Shown here in pieces: positions 25,401-30,649 of a stretch of 62,480 nt of DNA (the stretch's first letter is position 1; the number at the start of each line of letters is the position of its first letter). The stretch lies in contig MGTY01000084.1 in the NCBI GenBank assembly GCA_001799695.1, positions 13,828 to 76,307 of the forward strand, given 5' to 3'. The translations under genes were made by a program, and so were the position numbers. The notes under the pieces are model-generated. The model ran no database searches and was not told where the DNA came from. It saw nothing but the letters and a program-made list of their open reading frames with translations. Origin of the DNA: Elusimicrobia bacterium GWA2_69_24. Its GTDB lineage: Bacteria; Elusimicrobiota; Elusimicrobia; UBA1565.

Positions 25401-28400
25401 ACGGGCGCTACAGCCCTTGGATCATGAACGGCATGCGCGTGCCCACCGGCTGGTACTACGTCCGGGTCGAAGTGGGCGGGGCGATACGGGACGACAGCCT
25501 GCGCGTACGCGTCCAGTCGAGCCAGCTGGAAGGGACGGTGCTGGACGACGGCGTGACCCCGAAGGTGCCGCTCTCCGGCGTGCGGGTGGACGCGTTCGGC
25601 CAGTTCGGCGGCGGCAACGCCGTGAGCGAGACGAACGGGAGCTACGTGTTCGGCGGCTTTGCGGCCGGCAGCTACAAGATTAGCTTCTTCAAAGACGGCT
25701 ATCTCGAGGCCAAGGCCCAGGTGACCCTGAACAGCACCGGGACCGTCTCGGGAGTCGTGGCGGCGGACGGGAACGCGGGCTTCGCGGTGGTCTCCGGGGC
25801 GCTGCGGACCTACCTGCGGCGCGCGCCCTCGCTCCTCGTCATCCCGACGCCCCTGGCCGCCGGGACCACCCAGGCCTACGAGATGTGGGGCGGCCTGCAG
25901 GTGCAGTCCACGGACTTCACCCGGGTCTTCATGGCTCCTCTGCACGTGGCGGCCGGGACCACCACCATCGATACCGGGAGCCAGTGGGACCCGTCGTCCC
26001 AGCGCTTCCTGACCAAGACCCAGGTGCGCTTCGACCTGCCCTCGGGCACCTATACCATCCGCGCCAGCCTGCCCGGCTTCGACGAGGTCTCCACGGTGAC
26101 GGTCAACGGGGTGGTTTCGACCATGGTCTACGTCGGCCAGGGCCAGACCCCGGCCATCCTCCCCGTCTTCACCCGGCGCAGCGCGATCTACGGCTGGGTG
26201 AGCATCCCGGCCGGTGTCAATCCCTTCGGGACCTGGGTCTCGGTGAACGCCGTCCCGGTCTCCACCAGCGCGGGGCTCGGCGAAGGCTTCGGCGGGACCT
26301 GGATCGACGGCGGCTCCGGGCTGACCTCGGCCAGCTACCGCGTCGAAGGCCTGCGCGCCGGAGACTACTTCCTCAACGCCAACGCCTCCGGAGTGGCCTC
26401 GACCCGGACGGCCTCCGGTCTCACGGTGCTCCCGAATACCGACGTGCTGCAGAACCTCGCTTTCGACGACCCGCGCTCCGTGGTCATGGTTGCGACCGTG
26501 GCGGTGCGGGCCGACACCACGGATTTCCCCGCCTTCGGAACGGGTGAGCCCTCCCTGCGGGTCAACCTCAACGCCTGGTCCCCGAACTCCAAGAACTACG
26601 GTTGGGCCAACGTCGCCCTGGCGACCTCGAGTGCGAACGACTGCGGCGCCATCGGCGTGGCGTCCGGCGCCTGCACCTACGGAGTGGCGCACATCTACGG
26701 CCTGGAGCCGGGCGTCGAATATCAGGTGTTCGCGAACCTGGAGCATCGCGGCAACTCGGACTTCGATTGGCCCGCGCCCTCGACCGCGACCATCTCGGTT
26801 TCAGCCCCGCAGAAGAACCCCGAAGGCTCCCTGCGCTTCGACTTCCGCGAGCCGCAGGGCCGCATCGACGGACTCATCCTGCTGGGCGACCGGAGCGATT
26901 TCGGCAGCGTCCGGCTCTACGGCGAGGTCACGGCCTCCGTCAAGCCCGAGCGCGTGGGCGAACGATTCGAAGAGCCGGCCGTGGGTCTGCCGAACTTCAG
27001 CTGCGGTGGGCTCCCCAGCGTCGACGATTCCTCTCAGCCGGTCGCTGGGATTTGCCCCGGGGGCATCTCCTCCGCTACCTTCCGGGTGACCGGCATCAAC
27101 ACCCAGACGATGAGCATCAAGTTCCTGCACGAGACCACGGGCCGGACGTTCTCCCGGAGCATGTCCGTGGTGGACGGCCTTACCACGAGCGCGACCGTCT
27201 ACCTGACTCCCCTGGTTGCGACGACGTTCGATATCCGGGGCGCGGTGGCCAATCAGATCACCAACACGCTCTTCAACACCAATCTCAAGATATTCCAGAA
27301 CGCCCCGGAGAAAGTGCTGCTCGACGTGCGGTCCTCCACGGTGGCCATCCCCCTGAATCTGGCGGAGCCGGACCAGGCGTCCACCGCGACCATCGCCCGG
27401 GTCATCGCGGTGCGCCAGGAGTTCGGCCAGTACAGCACGGCCATCTCGACCAACTTCAACCCGGCGGTGGACCGCGTCGCCTTCCTCACCCAGGCGGGGA
27501 CCTTCACCATCCGCAACGTGCCGGCCGGCGTCTACGTGCTGCGCACCGAGAATCTGCGCCAGTGCGCCACCTGTTCGGTCATCGTGCCCCAGCAGCGTCA
27601 GACCGTAGTGGTGGGAGCGAACGTGCAGGCATCCACCTTCACCCTCACCGACGGCTACAACGTGAGCGGGAGCATCGTGCTCGATAACGGGATGGTGGAC
27701 GCCCGGACCTTCAGCCTCCAGCTCCTCAACGGCCGCCGCGAGGTCATCCGCTCCACCTCGGTGGTCCTGGGCAACGCGGGCACGGGGACGAACGCGAACT
27801 CGGTGGCCTACTCCTTCAACAACCTGCCGGCGGGCGAGTTCTACACCCTTATCGCCCAGGGCGTGGTCTCGGTCCTGAAGTACGTGGGACAGCCCATCAA
27901 GTTCCCGAACCCGGGTCTCTCGCCCAACGGGCTCCAGAGCGCGCTGAGCGGACAGAACGTGACCATGAAGCTCGCGGGCTACGTCACGGGCCGCCTCAAG
28001 GACGGCAACACCGGAGAGCAGATCACCCGGCTCAACGCCACCGTCCTGCCGCCCAACTTCGAGATCAAGGCCACGGCGAACCCGTGGGTCGAGGGCGGCT
28101 ACGTGGTGGCGGTCGCGAGCGTGTCGGCGCGGCCCATCCTCGCGGACGGCACCTTCCGCGTCGGGCCGTTCATCCCCTCGGTGAGCTACGATGTCCGTCT
28201 GGGCCAGGACAAGTGGGACCTCGCCTACCTGCGCATGGGAAGCCAGAACTACGCTCCGGTCACCATCGCCGGCGTGACGCTGCAGCCGGGCGAGACGCGG
28301 GACCTGGGCGCCATCACCTTGAACCAGGGACAGTCCATCATCGGGCGGGTGGTGGACGCGGCGTCGACCACGACCGCGCTCGGCAACATCAAGGTAGTCG

Positions 28401-30649
28401 GGAAACCCTCGTTTGGCACCGTGGACCTCAAGGTGGAGACCTACACGGACCCGGCCGGCTTGTTCCGGCTCTGGGTGTCGACCTTCATCTCCCGCCAGTA
28501 CGACATCACCATCGCCCCGCGCGACGGCAACAAGGCCAGCGTGGGCGGAGTCGAGAAGCGCTACGAGACGGTCGCCCTGTCCAACGTCAACGTGTCTACC
28601 CTGTCGATGACGGTGCCCCTGCGCGAGCTGACGGCTTCCGTGACCGGCCAGATCGCGACCTACGACGGGTCCCGCCTGCGCTATCCTTATGGCGATCAGA
28701 AGGGCTATCCGGGCGCGGCGGTGTTCATGCAGAAGGCCAACACCGTGCCCAAGAGCGATCCGCTGGGAGACCTGGCGACCGTGACCGCGACGGACGGCAC
28801 CTTCGAATTCCCCGGCATCGCCACCGGGACCTACGTTCTGCGCGCGGTGAGCCTGGGCTACACCGTGCTCCGGGCCACCGTGGCCGTGAACTCCGACTAC
28901 ACCGTGACCATCACGACGGGCGCGGGCCTTCCCCATACCTCGCTTTTGACCCTGCCGGGCGGCGCCCAGGTCACGGGCCGCATCACGCTGGCGGACGGCA
29001 GCGCCCCGAGTGAGAACGAAGTGGGCGGGATCGCGGCCGCGGACAACAGCTTCTCCGAGTTCGTGATCGGCTCCGTCGAGATCGATCCGACCGCGCGCAC
29101 CGTGAGCGGCTACACCATCTCCGGGTTCAAGACCCTGCCGGTGACCTATAACCTGATCATCCTCCCCAAGGACGGGTCCGAGATCGTTACCCCGCCCGAG
29201 GGGCAGGACGTCAGCTTCACCGCCGACGAGAGCACCACGACCAAGACCATCAACCTGACCTTCAACCGGGCCAGCCCCGACTGCGTGTCGGACGCCAAGA
29301 AGCTGGGCAACGACCAGTTCCAGATCAAGATCGTCTGCTCCCAGCCCATGCGCAACCTGGTGGCCGCGGACAGCGACCTGGAGCTGGTCCTGACGGCGTC
29401 GACCTCGAACTCGCGGGGCGCGGCCCTGACCTCGCCCGATGGGACCGGCTCTTTGCTGGGGGCGGAGAAGCGCTTCAATGCCAACCGGCGGCAGATCACC
29501 GCGGTCTACCGCCTGGGCGCCGGCGAGACGGCTTACAGCCTGCGTTTGCGCGGCACCTTCGCCACCGTGAACCAGACGACCGGCGAGAACTTCGCCATCG
29601 ACAAGATATTCGACTTCCTGACCGGCCTGCAGTCGGTGAAGGAGGAAAAGGTCACCAACGTGCAGGGTGGGTCCCTGAAGCTCGAGCCCACGGACGAGGA
29701 CGTCGACCTCGGCAAGGATGAGAAGTTCGAGGTCACTATCCCGCCGGGCACGTTCGACAAGTGCGTGGCCGGGGACGCCGGTTGCGAAGAGGATTCGGAC
29801 GTGCCCAGCGACAAGCGCCGGCTGAACGTCTCTCTCGGCGTGCGCAAGGCCGAGACCAAGGATCAGCTTGAGGCCCAGTACCGCGCCAAGAAGGGCTTCG
29901 CGCCGGCTTCCCTCAGGACCCTGGCCGACCCGAAGTCCTATCCGGACGAGGTCTTCAAGGCCATGGAGGCCTTCCGGGTCATGGCGTCGACGAACGTGAA
30001 CGCCTTCAGCCCGTTCTACGACATCTTCCTGCCCCTGGGCATCCGCCGTCAGCTGGCCAAGGACGTGGACGTGACCCTGTCGTTCAACCCGTTGCTCCTG
30101 TCCACCGCCACCTCGGCGCAGGACATGAACGTGTGGTACTACAACCCCACGACCGGGCGCTACGAGATCGAGAGTCGGAACAAGCGCATCGACACGACCA
30201 ACAACACGGTCACCGTCTCGGTGAACCACTTCTCGGTGTTCGTCGTGCTGGGCTCGACCCCGGTCTTCGCGATCCCGAACAGCTTCTCGGGCGGCGAGAT
30301 CTCGGCCTACAACTTCCCCAACCCCTTCGACTGCAACCGCAAGACCAAGCTCCTGGACAACGTCCTGTTCGCGGGCGGCAGCGCCACCTTCGACGGGACC
30401 ATGATCCACTACGGCCTGCCCGCGGGCGACCCGGCCGAGCTGGCCATCAAGATCTACAACGTGGCGGGCGAGGTCGTGCGGGAGATGAGCCAGGGCGCGC
30501 TGGACGGCGGCGGAAACTACTACTCCCCGTGGGATTGTAAGAACCAGAGCGGGCGGACGGTGGCCTCAGGCGTGTACATCGGACAGGTGAAGTGGGGCGA
30601 CCGGAGCAAGTTCTTCAAGATGGCCGTGATCAAGGGGAGCGGACTGTGA
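7430..30649 (+). CDS. Giant exported multidomain surface protein (7,739 aa) with C-terminal sorting-like domain
   Basis: About 0.8 MDa, uninterrupted over 23 kb. GTG 7430 gives the longest form; ATG 7448, 7475 or 7490 are alternatives, and the signal peptide (LLSLSALLCTAVQVFAA) fits any of them. Architecture by residue: two Ig-like domains (about 40-265); four tandem beta-propeller-like modules of about 370 aa (267-1743); beta-helix-like blocks each opening with VWTGAG or VWVGSF...NW (from about 1753 and 2871) separated by an NHL-like stretch (about 2073-2363); about 16 carboxypeptidase-regulatory-like repeats with DxNxNxxxDxxE loops (2374-5610); three fibronectin III-like domains (about 3970-4380); two PPC-like domains (about 4477-4604, 5262-5380); a FlgD-like Ig domain (about 5917-6031); further regulatory-like domains; and a C-terminal domain (about 7617-7739) with NFPNPFD, KIYNVAGEVVRE and SGVYIGQV. 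Likely a surface adhesin or filament; function is inferred. Confidence 0.9.
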   Translation: MKETPRMQRRAPAPCMAVKAMRGGLLSLSALLCTAVQVFAANPVSVVTAPTDLSYIGSLAMISGTAQASPDDVTDVSINIQRVGDNYYWDGGAWVAPSTSVVATIGTPSPFINWTYASPSLASGLQYHITSVATDNLLNVEIPGSGVTFTFDADSPSVGISQPQDSDSLPVFPIISGTAGDVTSPVLQVQVLISSGPSFGTYWNGAVWDPSPVYQTAAGTSSWAYAGVPSGGDLVPGTTYRVAARALDLAGNLSLPLQRNFLYMGGAWPGYNLSGMFAPGTGGAIVAGPFGWNDNGRDIAVDTVTLGGPFTYVLLVSTSGADGAQPNHMALVRYGPGGILLSSTSLAGNSWGHLAGDLSGNVFVYQGSVFDDQQGIYPNRIDKYDANLVLLSSRAIEFGINALTSDGVDLYALQTGMTIDLVKYSPELVALATASFAGFDPASNVKRGTSLTLMGNGDPVISVTDGGDFSVRKLLRYPANFDGAAPLYTLDISTLIPHWPGLAYARGALYMVSDSTDGSNQVYLRKFTTDLQYTGVSSTFTAGYVGDDGHPLLAAPDGIVVAAIAAENLGDYLALKYSDGLDFLSSATFNGAANNVDGVAANGGALLPSGDVLLTGGSQNGDGDFDVLTVLLGLPASPGNPALTPLFLGDLDTQAVITGGIGWYDWIHPVVVDTGPANPGIFALAHSSDAASFDPPQNNYLVKYTTGGVQVASVTLSDWVNGVRALTADAGTLFVSETDLSGTWIRYYSKSSLQQVGSTFDPMPGTEGEFTGALGRYGATLYACYHGVSGDMGAKIAKYDVPSGLEIARDTHTVASLRTSCGDLRVDGAGNVYVEVFSSVGTKLLRYDAGDIAAGPGAVADHTAIMGAEAETNMALSGGSVFLASATAHGELYIRKFDGATLGYTGVSSTLSVTGSNIAALETGTNGDLFVAAATGGGDLWGVRLAAADLSLVSSATHNAGGVDVGFALAVEDGGDAGTVIVVGVTDQGAYYDGVMVRLALPASGGGQVTSESLIGDFTTPGGITYDAGFADADWATGVAVDTWTISGPFVYTVIASSGAGDPYNRTLVAKFDRDGLLLSSAVLSGVFGADIGVNPSGVYVAAAQEVPGPGAMVVYQFDPEFVFLSSAAKTQGLGVDPASIAFQPSGDVVVAGSVDWGTDTDMYVARFTANPVSFIQSAFFDAGGTSDDSGLSVAVTPDDKIFVTGTSLLAGATRFFTVKVDQAALGTPLASALFTEGLPYRDRDWDRMGIAALDADQIYVTGSVGLEDSDRDWLTIKYNSNLTQQTTAVFFLGQDVSDVAVTPQGEVLVVGNTWNGVDADQVLVKYSPSLVMISSGQYSTASDDYAMKVAVDDSTGVYISGFNEAATIASSDAKLMRASSYSEPPPPAFPLTYAGDFITGAEVASASTDHEYGHQVRLDPSLPAVFAVVHSTTLPDADEGALSFLVKYSTEGVVLDSAALTGTLVAGEGFALDATGLYVGMEDAGSVWIAKFDKADLSPMAVSEAQPKNVADMIQTLAADGSDVYACVSGGPSGLPAKIIKYSQGLVAVSSTTYLVASQQTECAGMALDGASNVFAALGRDSQMHLVKFGSGLGTPQYMNDISGLAGRDSQLAVSGSSLFISTAGGELRVRKFSAGNLAYTGVSSTFTGIAMDWAPIEAGSNGDLFLAGTRQGAYREWAAFRLRPSDLTLLSSATLAVPFGDAEAFGLSVADSGPDGAALLTGYVTNIGGDWDARTQALDLPGDVTSTGITRVWTGAGADSLASNPANWAGGIAPVSGDNIEFSTPLVKNVLMDLNISIGSTSVLAPWQNTINIASDFTNLLDFYSNASSQAVIDFGNHQVSYGGNIVVSSITFVMGSSTLTFNGAGNQTMRRSAGSGRIEVGNIVIDKPAGAQLRMQSDSEIQGDFTLKSGTFVAGAYTHHFYRDIYVEDGYLSLYPSTAEFRGSQPQGVYPTGGGGDAFKVVRILNPTEIYLQGAIDSEIFEARVPGTRIWFVGENTPQSLHEYGNFIVAGVSSAPVVLRNLSASPNWYLNASAADVSYADVRGCDASAGVRVMARDSIDGGSNVNWEFSWPSGGYHGLAFPGDVQTVWTSYTGAGEIRRYTDATTPIGQLNAPFEVRGGLDHPEALSYDTAGNLWVAVATAPAAIPSRLVRFGKAGPGGIQASTSAVLSTALNSVAGFAFQPGNGDLWVINWAANSAANASVVHFVNTTGDDLNPIFNDASVSTFTTGADLMSPSAIAFDTARNLWVALKGGEIRRFSNNTGVIQGTASQFLTEVSSPSAIAFDTVGNLLVGQRFPTQDPQSSSFWRHRNFGTSQAPSISNSPERVSTGDFPLAALAWNGYNGLLWGVDAGRNQLVALNTAPPEAPKFYGAIEGVLSYSGVKTGAYFVVFSTDPYDIRDTDEATVFLPVPSSGSFAAGGLLAPNTFYVLAVLDADFNGEPDGYEPVTSYSTGTVRISPVFVAAGSTTTLAVPVNLTDMFQATGTVTNNSLQSGSVVVEAWLGAPNDAAPYMFLDQTWIDFGYSTYSISVPTGTNYYLRAFVNSNFNSKFDPGEDFGIAGPFAQLTPDTEIPVDVSIAAGAAGTVYVQGIDRAPPTLPTAIYNVNDANMLTLALWSEGGNAQISSLRVGLAGDAPSGGVRVKLYKETNGTGALEEGGDWWLDERYFGGGFPPSAELAFSTQPITGTTIYLHLAVQYWNNDVPAGKELALVIGDPADLGLSVGSIDPGAAFPIGSSMSRVVFSLAANPNQGGYMTPSQYGPYNGYDTGLYVQGGQIINYQANGTWGSQDFGSTTPDGVTGLTSATSPLPGVKLGALIGRVGAGTWQLLGSSGSFPAPQSGSLVLAMNATDYMNAFGAVQVDFYVEASTVAKVWVGSFGPNADYFGNWLNGQLPANGDNVEFSGSANCDWNIYGLNVNLLTMTSDYSGTVRLIGPMNYGDYNSLTVSSSVYVRGGQFQLTRNSELQIQGGLRVLGGTFSMGDGWNHLRVGNNGVVISSGGIFRSVGTDWVAIEPVSNRKVPFTVSNGTINVNNMGGTQFDESQSVVLSASATVTRFDFARFHNYGYNPYPSLVVRRSLPAALTFRSLDFDMNVSTNVDASNTVAGSTITLDNTTGDRMGSFRHSDPNGVISWQPDGGMKWNISGTLFDSGTQSGSLYVVVSTRPHLDVDWNYPTCPPPPGGELTCRTPMGLGAYTMSDLAAPNTWYATAWRDSDFDAKPSSWEARGGVGYDGHFYSDRIYLYDGHIGGQDITLEDAGIIRGQLFNNSSQMGPLKAELRLMGSTNTVVARVQAMADGTFELASKATDYLVVGFVDLNNNRRRDGFEAFGEQYGVTVGPKSMVGGVNISLGGGSVVAGGTASVGSVETVHAGFIGASGDSPMLKLTLTAAGGPVIFNALRVDYEGGLPQYSGLGLSIWVDQDANGILEPGMDYQLGQQWLYSGLSSATLSVNPPQTIEDGQSQTVYLAVNLNGNSVSQAGLAIGASTYFGLSQGSMADQGIYAIRSASAAVLMSVAANQEFNMSAVGNATGPSDWGGQYISATYTGQVITIVATGTWSDNEGSSYGPAGIPGTQYTGTVFPQANRGELIGRIGSEFFFRVGTGTVVTSNRTEPLHLSMNDYPGDYWNNTGQVFVNTQISGSTIAAIQGEIYYPAEGGVTTGLIIVNALHGDPQNGMQVVSTDTIDIAADGQVGVGVTTFTYFLNLDHPCSFGVNAYVQSQPGQHGGTGNTGGGIEVLAGSTATYNIRLSLGSGQIAGNLNYSGVLNFGNYYVLAATHSVFGEQMDFAGFASTPVSGAYTMSDLPAPATYYLIAIKDGNYNEEPDGPEPIGVHSSTPGIPSMAAFSALLKPVFVGVSQTTPGIDITLYDMGGISGNLAMDNSVDAGETVLINAGRGIFGAPDFVFENGTKMLAVPNSSFTFNLGLLPPAPVYSLAAFVDRNGNDDLDPGEPFTITSVPGGVPSGGMGWVDLFIGGLRAPSAVANFRAGAPSTNEVRFNWDMVPGATTYQLLTASGTPASLSAGVAAVLGEGATEYIDALSPSTASLIIGIRAFNAVSSGPAVSMAPVASLAEVPGTPSVTVFQSSATIDWTANGNAVGTQYDLQRATAVTGPFYPLITLASLSHADMGLAPSTAYHYRVRARNMNGLYSVFSGVQSQTTLAPAGMDSIGGRIAYAGAQSGTVRVEASTVLNFAVIAASATLPVSADQPYFLPLTGGASYYVRAFVDVNGNGLANPGENRGFYPNSDAPALIGPIAGPAGGQDFAIDADTIAPRMPSGLTTVASFVNGASSIQLFWNAPTASADGSALDDLAGYRVQRTTNAAGGGFVNIATNTAHGLNNVVSGTQFVDEAPLAGVSNIYRVRAVDYGNNMSVPSPLVSVLPAAGGSVSGWISTFTVSGSTGAFRVRLSTSMDRQAPYLRESTISPFTFSGLPDGVYYLRGFQDLNGDNFQQASVEPSGTHGGVIAPFPLQVINGNSISSRTVVICERSSLALNSNAGMGRQLQAADCPARDRGQGYYTDQYTLRVGGGGAGSFAVGTRVQLAMNSFDFSPWLMLLGPDGAVAAQNSDANSAFIEYQLNQSGLYIVEPTSFDMGREGWYDLSVNVVGGQTGRIAGNLTYTGGQPGSVHLQLFTSPDELNAWPFFSAADPSADGPYELNNVPDGTFYLRAFLDVNGNMVRDASEPVGAYGLSLSSPTPIMVQGGVASAAPADFTLSAPPVGTVSGSLIRAGSKSGTIRITAIRASDQNRNIVSFATMSSLTDGSTAGYTLNFIAPATDYVLSAYVDGNANSYLDGLEASGSSSPVSVRANAVTTVNITVRDPGTGTPGSSVIRGTMSYVGLSTGSLMIGFGTDREMTYMPYIHTQASTGAFQKSGLQGNTSYYIGAFIDTTGTGEPNYTTPMGMYSALGPNLEPTPVFVPVSSTVLIAMSIFDPANGVISGTVTYQGLGAGVSGDIVVEGYAPNSGNGGDGNWRNMRIPRLTGVSSYTFTLAYLAAGSFELRAFVDSNGNSRSDFGEPFFEKRDDMVSVSSGAGRDPATSSGLNLYIFDAGAGGTGGAVGRIGGDISYYGGQPGPIFVQAFTTSSFLGRPMFETSLGGPGPNFSFELNNVANGTYYLRAYKDSNLNNMFDPAFEASGAGETAVTLSNDAPVSMGSFIDLEDVGTITGPATSISLNATFQYRGVSASTGTLRMALFKRGPTETVPVRMSSWSYTASPVNYTFNSLEMGEYFGAAWVDYNDNFFADMSEPAGLFTNWGLPVFGPTSATFEVCDRTVLDTTPGVVTSGTLAASSCRSSERSQPYQKLYTFEGARGQNVTLSMEAVDFYDTYLVLVGPRGAAVTEADEGAGNGNARIMNFILPESGIYTVAAQAFAGGITGSFNISFQGSSGSLGKIGGEITYAGSQGGRIFAGLFNQPNYDAAGSFVAGLELQGPGPFLFESLPTGTTYWMGAFVDVNYSGQPDAGEDGGDYSTSTLVQKSPIYLLPGQDVSGIVLAISTRTTGNEDYAGVAGAVDYAGTQQGMLIVEFWADGSFQGKPVAVRSMPVTMPPFYYDLQVPGGLPYFVKAFLDTNGNYLPDPSEAKGVYSVSGTGADPVYAPQNGVMDAVNFTLYEPGRNADATAAMGEGTLLSFLPANVAAGDLLRMATVQIRIEGQGINPGGRLTLGVPPIWPFPQTFDGNMPGYVTVSATNSAAHLSESAALQLNPVPGAPAIELVVGSTPLFAGATVQFTYGPVYVPCGGFGGAMIPGQTGSQGGSDAARFFLGSASDGSAVPAPLFSLGADDLKVTVNAAAPRFAYMRNGYITLTQNTTSAAMVLDAFDQCGNQVTLNTSSAVVVEAKRFDFQNGNWADEAGLTFSPTLFGNYWSSRTVTFAQNSSSATFYLHSAVPGDLSIWINTEFGGSSQRSYGGLNVLASNPLTNVTVATAAFTVSQSSRAVIYPNGDPSTPGQAYINFVLANPNLNWEIQISSVPFKDGVSPIWQTWGWGQPSRGQIAWDGRYSPWIMNGMRVPTGWYYVRVEVGGAIRDDSLRVRVQSSQLEGTVLDDGVTPKVPLSGVRVDAFGQFGGGNAVSETNGSYVFGGFAAGSYKISFFKDGYLEAKAQVTLNSTGTVSGVVAADGNAGFAVVSGALRTYLRRAPSLLVIPTPLAAGTTQAYEMWGGLQVQSTDFTRVFMAPLHVAAGTTTIDTGSQWDPSSQRFLTKTQVRFDLPSGTYTIRASLPGFDEVSTVTVNGVVSTMVYVGQGQTPAILPVFTRRSAIYGWVSIPAGVNPFGTWVSVNAVPVSTSAGLGEGFGGTWIDGGSGLTSASYRVEGLRAGDYFLNANASGVASTRTASGLTVLPNTDVLQNLAFDDPRSVVMVATVAVRADTTDFPAFGTGEPSLRVNLNAWSPNSKNYGWANVALATSSANDCGAIGVASGACTYGVAHIYGLEPGVEYQVFANLEHRGNSDFDWPAPSTATISVSAPQKNPEGSLRFDFREPQGRIDGLILLGDRSDFGSVRLYGEVTASVKPERVGERFEEPAVGLPNFSCGGLPSVDDSSQPVAGICPGGISSATFRVTGINTQTMSIKFLHETTGRTFSRSMSVVDGLTTSATVYLTPLVATTFDIRGAVANQITNTLFNTNLKIFQNAPEKVLLDVRSSTVAIPLNLAEPDQASTATIARVIAVRQEFGQYSTAISTNFNPAVDRVAFLTQAGTFTIRNVPAGVYVLRTENLRQCATCSVIVPQQRQTVVVGANVQASTFTLTDGYNVSGSIVLDNGMVDARTFSLQLLNGRREVIRSTSVVLGNAGTGTNANSVAYSFNNLPAGEFYTLIAQGVVSVLKYVGQPIKFPNPGLSPNGLQSALSGQNVTMKLAGYVTGRLKDGNTGEQITRLNATVLPPNFEIKATANPWVEGGYVVAVASVSARPILADGTFRVGPFIPSVSYDVRLGQDKWDLAYLRMGSQNYAPVTIAGVTLQPGETRDLGAITLNQGQSIIGRVVDAASTTTALGNIKVVGKPSFGTVDLKVETYTDPAGLFRLWVSTFISRQYDITIAPRDGNKASVGGVEKRYETVALSNVNVSTLSMTVPLRELTASVTGQIATYDGSRLRYPYGDQKGYPGAAVFMQKANTVPKSDPLGDLATVTATDGTFEFPGIATGTYVLRAVSLGYTVLRATVAVNSDYTVTITTGAGLPHTSLLTLPGGAQVTGRITLADGSAPSENEVGGIAAADNSFSEFVIGSVEIDPTARTVSGYTISGFKTLPVTYNLIILPKDGSEIVTPPEGQDVSFTADESTTTKTINLTFNRASPDCVSDAKKLGNDQFQIKIVCSQPMRNLVAADSDLELVLTASTSNSRGAALTSPDGTGSLLGAEKRFNANRRQITAVYRLGAGETAYSLRLRGTFATVNQTTGENFAIDKIFDFLTGLQSVKEEKVTNVQGGSLKLEPTDEDVDLGKDEKFEVTIPPGTFDKCVAGDAGCEEDSDVPSDKRRLNVSLGVRKAETKDQLEAQYRAKKGFAPASLRTLADPKSYPDEVFKAMEAFRVMASTNVNAFSPFYDIFLPLGIRRQLAKDVDVTLSFNPLLLSTATSAQDMNVWYYNPTTGRYEIESRNKRIDTTNNTVTVSVNHFSVFVVLGSTPVFAIPNSFSGGEISAYNFPNPFDCNRKTKLLDNVLFAGGSATFDGTMIHYGLPAGDPAELAIKIYNVAGEVVREMSQGALDGGGNYYSPWDCKNQSGRTVASGVYIGQVKWGDRSKFFKMAVIKGSGL

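Noticed and set aside
26801..30409. Long antisense open frame (1,202 codons) near the 3' end of the first giant gene
   Set aside because: Same cause; composition is typical of a shadow frame, while the sense strand encodes recognisable domains.
30592..30645. Upstream extension of the PorV-like protein
   Set aside because: It reads the giant gene out of frame and would bury the signal peptide.
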